NCBI RefSeq assembly: GCF_900115955.1
Contig: NZ_FOYL01000003.1
Location: 715,117 to 779,116 of the forward strand
Length of the DNA: 64,000 nt
DNA from: Lentzea waywayandensis
Lineage (GTDB): Bacteria; Actinomycetota; Actinomycetes; Mycobacteriales; Pseudonocardiaceae
Direction: 5' to 3'
Positions 59,166 to 64,000 of this stretch are shown here, piece after piece; the stretch's first letter is position 1; each line of letters starts with the position of its first letter. The notes beneath the pieces are model-generated. The model saw nothing but the letters and a program-made list of their open reading frames with translations. It searched no databases and was not told the DNA's origin. The translations under genes were made by a program, and so were the position numbers.

Positions 59166-59623
59166 CGGTCTGGCACGGCTTCACCGCGTGGCGACGTGGC
59201 CGGCCCTTCTGGGCCGGCCTGTTCGTGGCCGCGGGCGCACTCATCATCCTGTTCCCGCCGTTCGTCGGCGTGAAGCTCGGCGACATGGTCATCTCGATCA
59301 AGACGATCGGTGGCGTCTCCGCGCTGCTGATCGGCGCGTTGCTGGCGATCTGCGCGGTCTCGTTGTGGCTGCAGCCCAAGTTCCGGCTCGCGGCCGGCCT
59401 CGTCACGGTGCTGTTGTCGCTGGTCGCGCTCGTCGTGACCAACCTCGGCGGCTTCCTGGCCGGAACCGTTCTGAGTCTGCTCGGCGGCGCGCTCGCCGTG
59501 GCGTGGACCGACGAACCCAAGAAGCCGAAGGAGGCGAAGGGGTCGAAGAAGGCGAGGCGTGAGAACGCTGCCGTGGAACCAGAGCTAGCGCCGGAGACGA
59601 CCCAAAGGGTTCAACCCACATGA
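59156..59623 (+). CDS. DUF6114 family membrane protein
   Basis: A 155-residue membrane protein with four hydrophobic helices (about residues 20-37, 50-70, 75-93 and 95-115) and a charged tail rich in Lys/Glu/Pro (TDEPKKPKEAKGSKKARR). The segment WRRGRPFWAGLFVAAGALIILFPPF is the DUF6114 signature. It starts 10 bases inside the DUF6230 gene (GTG 59156) and ends in an ATGA overlap with the next gene, so three genes form one unit. Function unknown. Confidence 0.87.
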   Translation: MLLTVWHGFTAWRRGRPFWAGLFVAAGALIILFPPFVGVKLGDMVISIKTIGGVSALLIGALLAICAVSLWLQPKFRLAAGLVTVLLSLVALVVTNLGGFLAGTVLSLLGGALAVAWTDEPKKPKEAKGSKKARRENAAVEPELAPETTQRVQPT

Positions 59624-60324
59624 TGCGAACACAGCCGCTGGCCGCCGTCGCGATGGTCGCGGTGCTGGCGCTGCAACCGCCGTCGAGCACCGAGCCACCG
59701 CCGTCGTCGACCCCCGGCAGCAGCTCACCGGCCCCGACCAGCACCACGTCGGAGCCGCCCCCGTCGAGCACCAGCTCCACCCCGCCGCCGACGTCGTCGT
59801 CCGTGCCGGTCCAGCCGCCCAGCACGGAGCCGACTTCGACGCCGGCGCCCCCGCCACCGGCCCCTGCCCCGGTGGCGGCCGGAGGGCGTGAGTGGACCCT
59901 GACGGCGTCGCGGCTCGACCTCGGCGGTCTCAACTTCGTCGGGGTCGTCGACGCGCTGGTCGGCGGGCAGATCGTCAAGGTCCTGAAGTTCACGGCCAAC
60001 GACATGAAGATCAAGGACCTGGTGCAGTCCGGCGAGATCTCGCCGGGCGTCAGGCTGGTCACGGCGGCACGGCCGGGAAGCACGTCCACGGTGTCACCGG
60101 GGCGCATCGAGCTGTACACGGTGCAGCTCAAGGGCAACCTGGACCTGCTCGGGATCAAGATCCCGGTGAACTACACGGCCGCGCACCCGCCGCCGTTGAA
60201 CGTGCCGTTCGTGACCTTCACCGAGGTCACGGTGCGCAACACGGATCTGATCGGCGGCACGCTGAAGATCCCGGGCGCACGGATCTCGGTCGTGTCCGAC
60301 CAGGCACCGGTCGAAAGACGCTGA
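59620..60324 (+). CDS. Secreted Pro/Ser/Thr-rich protein, DUF6230-like C-terminus
   Basis: A 234-residue protein with a short signal-like N-terminus (AAVAMVAVLALQ), a 65-residue Pro/Ser/Thr linker (TEPPPSSTPGSS pattern, likely extended and wall-spanning) and a C-terminal beta domain from about residue 90 (EWTLTASRLDLGGLNFVGVVD; IELYTVQLKGNLDLLGIKIPV). The C-terminal domain has the same strand-rich look as the DUF6230 protein two genes upstream, possibly a paralogous fold. Terminated by a perfect 11-bp hairpin. Function unknown. Confidence 0.83.
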   Translation: MMRTQPLAAVAMVAVLALQPPSSTEPPPSSTPGSSSPAPTSTTSEPPPSSTSSTPPPTSSSVPVQPPSTEPTSTPAPPPPAPAPVAAGGREWTLTASRLDLGGLNFVGVVDALVGGQIVKVLKFTANDMKIKDLVQSGEISPGVRLVTAARPGSTSTVSPGRIELYTVQLKGNLDLLGIKIPVNYTAAHPPPLNVPFVTFTEVTVRNTDLIGGTLKIPGARISVVSDQAPVERR

Positions 60325-60357
60325 AGCCCGCACCTGGCCCTGAGCCGGTGCGGGCTT
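60324..60357 (+). terminator. Hairpin terminator between convergent genes
   Basis: AAGCCCGCACC (60324-60334) pairs perfectly with GGTGCGGGCTT (60347-60357), with a 12-base loop. It begins at the last base of the upstream stop codon and ends 18 bases before the convergent peptidase stop. Confidence 0.72.
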
Positions 60358-60375
60358 CCGCTTGTCCTCAGAACC

Positions 60376-61746
60376 TCAGACGCCGCACTTCTTCGCGCCC
60401 TCGAACACGCCCTCGCGGAACCGCGCCACGCGCTCGAAGCCGGGATCCACGGGGTTGCCGCCCTTGGCGTCCCTGGCCGCGTAGTCGAACTGGAGCAGCA
60501 CGGTCACGGCCTCGTCGAAGTCGCCCGGCGAGAGCCCGAACCCGTCCTGCCGCTGGAACACCGCGCCCGTGTACGCCCCGGCCAGGCACAGCGCCGCCGC
60601 GGAGGCGCCCTCGCCCTCGGTCGGCTTGCCGAACACGGCCAGTTCGGCCATCGCGTACCTGGACGCGATCAGCGTGCCCGTCGCGTAGTCGCCGAGCTCC
60701 TTGTGCAGGGCCGGCAGCTCGTCCTTGGTGTCGATCTTGATGGTCTTGTCCGACGGGCAGTACGCGACCGGACCCTGGTCGCCGGAGCAGTTCGGCTCGG
60801 ACTGGGCGGCCTCCGCGCGCGGCGACGGCCAGGTCTTGCCCCCGGTCGTGGCCAGGTTCTTGAAGAAGCCGTCGAGGTCGGGCGTGACGGACTCGAGCAT
60901 CTCCGAGAACGGCAGGTTGCCGCCGTTCGCACGGTCCTTGACGCTGGTGAACGCGCGCTGCGTGAACTGGCGGTTCTGCACCGACATGGCCGCGCAGAAC
61001 TTCGTGCCCTGCTCGTAGCCGTCCTGGAACGCCGCCACGCGGTCGAACGCGCTGCCGTGCGCCTGCTCGTCCTCCGGGGAGGTGCCCACCGGGTCGCGGA
61101 ACGTGATCAGCGCGCCCAGGGCCTTGTCCAGGGCGTCCGCGTTGATGTCCAGACGCGGCGACTTGCCGTCCGTCACGTTGCGGACGAACGAGCCGGCGAA
61201 GCAGTCGGCCTGCGCCTCGGTGAGGATCGTCGGGTACTTCTCCGGCTCACGGCGCTCGGCCTCCGGCGTGATGCCCATGCGGTTCTGCACCGCGTGGCCG
61301 ATCTCGTGCGCGAGCACCACGACCACGGCGGCCTCGCCGAAGCGGTCCTGCAACACCGGCAGCAGGGACGCCCTGTCCCAGGCGATCGCGTCGGCGGCCG
61401 GGCAGTAGAACGCGTTGCCCTCCACGTCGGCGGCCTTCTGCGTGCACGGTGGCGGCTTCGCGGTGGCGTCGGCCGTGTCGACCGAGAAGTAACCGCCGCT
61501 CAGCGGCTTCCACGGCTTGTTGAAGGTCGACTGGAACGAGTCGGACCAGAACTCGTCGATGTCGGTGAGCGCGGTGGCGGCCAGCTTGTCGATCGCGCCG
61601 TTGTCCGTGCCGCGGATCTGGATCGTGGGGTTGGAGGCTTCCTTCTTCACCACCTTCGCCGCACGCGGGCGCCCTGGGATCTCGGCGGTGCAGCCCACCG
61701 CGAGCAGGGCGATGGCGACGATCAGCGCGATGCTCCGGTGCCGCAT
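60376..61746 (-). CDS. Neutral zinc metallopeptidase lipoprotein, copy 2
   Basis: A 456-residue paralog of the protein at 56949, with a lipoprotein signal (ALLAVGCTAE, cysteine about 19), HEIGH (about residue 146) and the third ligand region EAQADCFAG. Both share the terminal pattern RFREGVFEG / AFGDGFFRG and a conserved EQAHGSAFDRVAAFQDG segment. It converges on the DUF6230 operon. Four conserved cysteines differ in spacing from the first copy, which may change stability or substrate. ATG 61746. Confidence 0.9.
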   Translation of the reverse strand: MRHRSIALIVAIALLAVGCTAEIPGRPRAAKVVKKEASNPTIQIRGTDNGAIDKLAATALTDIDEFWSDSFQSTFNKPWKPLSGGYFSVDTADATAKPPPCTQKAADVEGNAFYCPAADAIAWDRASLLPVLQDRFGEAAVVVVLAHEIGHAVQNRMGITPEAERREPEKYPTILTEAQADCFAGSFVRNVTDGKSPRLDINADALDKALGALITFRDPVGTSPEDEQAHGSAFDRVAAFQDGYEQGTKFCAAMSVQNRQFTQRAFTSVKDRANGGNLPFSEMLESVTPDLDGFFKNLATTGGKTWPSPRAEAAQSEPNCSGDQGPVAYCPSDKTIKIDTKDELPALHKELGDYATGTLIASRYAMAELAVFGKPTEGEGASAAALCLAGAYTGAVFQRQDGFGLSPGDFDEAVTVLLQFDYAARDAKGGNPVDPGFERVARFREGVFEGAKKCGV

Positions 61747-61884
61747 GAACCCATTGTGCCTGCCGGCCGGCTTCATGGGCGTCCTAGTCGTCCAAGTCAG
61801 GCGCATACAAGGGGCAACGTGCGCCGGGCTGATCAGGTTCACCGTGTTGGAGTCACCCGATCGACCCAGCGCCGCCACTCCAGG

Positions 61885-64000
61885 TCAGTCGGTTTCGGCC
61901 GCCGGATCCGGGACCAGCCACAGCACACCGGACGGCGGCAGCTGAAGCAGCGCGGAGTACGGCCGCCCGTGCCACGGCCTGGCCTCGGCCTCGACGCCAC
62001 CGAGGTTGCCCACACCGGAACCGCCGTAGTGCGCGGCGTCGGTGTTCACGAGCTCCTTCCAGCGTCCAGACGTTGGCAGGCCGACGCGGTAGTCGTGGTG
62101 CGGCGACCCGGAGAAGTTCGCCACGCAGGCGAGCGTCGAGCCGTCCTCACCGATCCGCAGGAACGACAGCACGTTGCCCGCCGAGTCGTTCGCGTCGATC
62201 CACTGGAACCCCTCCGGCGTGACGTCGTGCGAGAACAACGCCGCCGCCGTCTTGTACACCGAGTTCAGGTCCCGCGTCAGTGCCTGGATGCCCTGGTGCA
62301 GCGGTTCCTGCTCGACCAGGTGCCAGTCGAGCGACCGCGACTCCGACCACTCCTGGCGCTGCCCGAACTCACCACCCATGAACAGCAGCTGCTTGCCCGG
62401 ATGCGCCCACATGAACGCCAGCAGCGACCGAACGCCGGCGGCCTTGTTCCAGTCGTCACCCGGCATCCGCTCCCACAGCGAGCCCTTGCCGTGCACCACC
62501 TCGTCGTGCGAGAGCGGCAGCACGAAGTTCTCACTCCACGCGTACACCAGCGAGAACGTCATCTCGTTGTGGTGGAACGAGCGGTGGATCGGCTCGCGCG
62601 ACAGGTAGTGCAGCGAGTCGTGCATCCAGCCCATGTTCCACTTGAAGCCGAACCCGAGCCCGCCCAGATGCGTCGGCCGCGTGACGCCCGGCCACGCCGT
62701 CGACTCCTCGGCGATCATGACCACGCCGGGGTGCCGCCGGTACACGGTCGCGTTCAGCTCCTGCAGGAACCGCACCGCGTCGAGGTTCTCCCGGCCACCG
62801 AACTCGTTGGGCAGCCACTGACCCTCGGGCCGTGAGTAGTCGAGGTAGAGCATCGACGCGACGGCGTCCACGCGCAGACCGTCGAGGTGGAACTCCTCGA
62901 TCCAGTACAGCGCGTTCGCCACGAGGAAGTTCCGGACCTCGTTGCGCCCGAAGTCGAAGACGTACGTGCCCCAGTCGAGCTGCTCACCACGGCGCGGGTC
63001 GGCGTGCTCGTACAGCGGCGTGCCGTCGAACTTCGCGAGCGCCCAGGCGTCCTTCGGGAAGTGCGCGGGCACCCAGTCGACCAGCACGCCGATGCCGCGC
63101 TGGTGCAACGTGTCCACGAAGTACCGGAAGTCGTCCGGCGACCCGAACCGCGAGGTCGGCGCGTAGTACGAGGTGACCTGGTAGCCCCACGAACCACCGA
63201 ACGGGTGCTCGGCCACCGGCAGCATCTCGATGTGCGTGAAGCCCATGTCCTCGCAGTAGTCCGCGAGTTCCGTGGCCAGCTCCCGATACCCGAGACCCGG
63301 CTTCCACGAGCCGAGATGCACCTCGTAGGTCGACATCGGCGCGTTCGCCCACTGCGTGGCCTCGCGCCGGGCCTCCCACTCCGCGTCCTGCCACTGGTAC
63401 TCGGACCGCGTCACGACCGAGGCCGTCTGCGGCGGAACCTCCGTCGCGAACGCCATCGGGTCGGCCTTCTCGTGCCAGATGCCGTCCTGGCCGAGGATGC
63501 GGAACTTGTACCGCGAGCCCACCACGACGTTCGGCAGGAACACTTCCCAGACACCGCTGGAACCCATGGAGCGCAACGGGTTCGCGCGCCCGTCCCAGCC
63601 GTCGAAGTCACCGGTCACGCGCACACCGCGCGCGTTCGGCGCCCACACGGCGAACGAGATGCCGGTGACGTCCCCGGACGCCGTTTCGTAGGAACGGACG
63701 TGCGCGCCGAGGACGTCCCAGAGCCGTTCGTGCCGGCCCTCGCCGATCAGGTGCAGGTCCAGCTCGCCCACGGTCGGCAGCCACCGGTACGGGTCGTCGA
63801 CCTCGACCGCCGGACCACCGTTGTACTTCACCAGCAGCCGGTAGTCGCCGGGCACCTCCGGCAGCTCGCCCTCGAACAGGGCGTCGGCGATGCGCGGCAG
63901 CTCGACCTGCTTGTCGCCCCACGCCACGGAGACCGAGGTCGCGCCGGGCCGAAGAGCCCGTGCGATGACCTGGTCGCCCACGGCGTGCACACCCAGCACC
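61885..64000 (-). CDS. glgB: 1,4-alpha-glucan branching enzyme, 5' end beyond window
   Basis: The C-terminal 704 residues of a GH13 glycogen branching enzyme; the gene starts beyond the right edge. A CBM48 domain ([24 protein letters not shown]) is followed by the (beta/alpha)8 barrel with [18 protein letters not shown], the nucleophile region [19 protein letters not shown], the general acid in [11 protein letters not shown] and [14 protein letters not shown]. The C-terminal beta domain is complete. It introduces alpha-1,6 branches into glycogen. The N-terminus usual for actinomycetes, with an additional beta domain, is partly visible. Confidence 0.95.
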   Translation of the reverse strand, partial: VLGVHAVGDQVIARALRPGATSVSVAWGDKQVELPRIADALFEGELPEVPGDYRLLVKYNGGPAVEVDDPYRWLPTVGELDLHLIGEGRHERLWDVLGAHVRSYETASGDVTGISFAVWAPNARGVRVTGDFDGWDGRANPLRSMGSSGVWEVFLPNVVVGSRYKFRILGQDGIWHEKADPMAFATEVPPQTASVVTRSEYQWQDAEWEARREATQWANAPMSTYEVHLGSWKPGLGYRELATELADYCEDMGFTHIEMLPVAEHPFGGSWGYQVTSYYAPTSRFGSPDDFRYFVDTLHQRGIGVLVDWVPAHFPKDAWALAKFDGTPLYEHADPRRGEQLDWGTYVFDFGRNEVRNFLVANALYWIEEFHLDGLRVDAVASMLYLDYSRPEGQWLPNEFGGRENLDAVRFLQELNATVYRRHPGVVMIAEESTAWPGVTRPTHLGGLGFGFKWNMGWMHDSLHYLSREPIHRSFHHNEMTFSLVYAWSENFVLPLSHDEVVHGKGSLWERMPGDDWNKAAGVRSLLAFMWAHPGKQLLFMGGEFGQRQEWSESRSLDWHLVEQEPLHQGIQALTRDLNSVYKTAAALFSHDVTPEGFQWIDANDSAGNVLSFLRIGEDGSTLACVANFSGSPHHDYRVGLPTSGRWKELVNTDAAHYGGSGVGNLGGVEAEARPWHGRPYSALLQLPPSGVLWLVPDPAAETD

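Overview
The window is GC-rich chromosomal DNA with GTG starts, very tight gene packing and many 4-base start/stop overlaps. NucS, DUF3558 lipoproteins, an ECF41-type sigma factor, DivIVA/Wag31-like and SCO6745-like proteins and TTA-containing genes point to a filamentous actinomycete, most likely of the Pseudonocardiales (Lentzea/Lechevalieria/Saccharothrix type). This assignment is inferred from gene content only. I see no phage, transposase, CRISPR array, tRNA or rRNA; the region looks like ordinary chromosome with some accessory loci.

Layout, left to right. 1-3.6 kb: a membrane gene and a DJ-1/PfpI gene divergent from a GlxA-type AraC regulator, a Nudix hydrolase, the mismatch endonuclease NucS and a zinc-ribbon protein. 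3.7-9.6 kb: a sodium:solute symporter with a small membrane partner, a DUF3558 lipoprotein, an aldehyde dehydrogenase and an orphan iron-siderophore binding lipoprotein. 9.7-12.0 kb: a dhaK-dhaL-dhaM dihydroxyacetone kinase operon, followed by G-rich repeats. 12.8-25.8 kb: scattered genes of the ethylmalonyl-CoA/methylmalonyl-CoA route (a double-length 3-hydroxybutyryl-CoA dehydrogenase, crotonyl-CoA carboxylase/reductase, methylmalonyl-CoA epimerase, thiolase, MeaB), interspersed with an ECF41-like sigma factor, small zinc proteins, a hydrolase/acetyltransferase pair and a DivIVA-like coiled-coil protein. 26.5-33.3 kb: a GAF histidine kinase/NarL regulator pair and three tandem secreted S33 peptidases.

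33.9-43.4 kb is a carbohydrate region: a LacI-ManA-FrcABC-like operon on the minus strand and, further on, a cytoplasmic GH92 alpha-mannosidase. The same LacI-like palindrome recurs in the operon and upstream of GH92. Between them lie a BTAD regulator and an unrecognised 312-residue protein. 43.4-52 kb: a TTA-containing LuxR regulator, an unknown gene, a DrrAB-like exporter, a tandem pair of phosphotransferases, and a MarR/thiamine-binding pair. 52-64 kb: a secreted Asp-box propeller, an SCO6745-like gene, a CnoX-like thioredoxin/TPR protein, an ArsR-acetyltransferase fusion, two neutral zinc metallopeptidases flanking a DUF6230-DUF6114-Pro/Ser-rich operon, and the 3' part of glgB.

The most interesting points are regulatory. 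An 18-bp palindrome (core TTACy-N4-rGTA) precedes four acyl-CoA or aldehyde metabolism promoters. The palindrome GACAACGTTGTC links the sugar operon to GH92. Two very long concentric intergenic palindromes (167 and 142 bp) sit between convergent genes. Several palindromic operators lie at divergent promoters. All motif comparisons were made by eye; no search was run.
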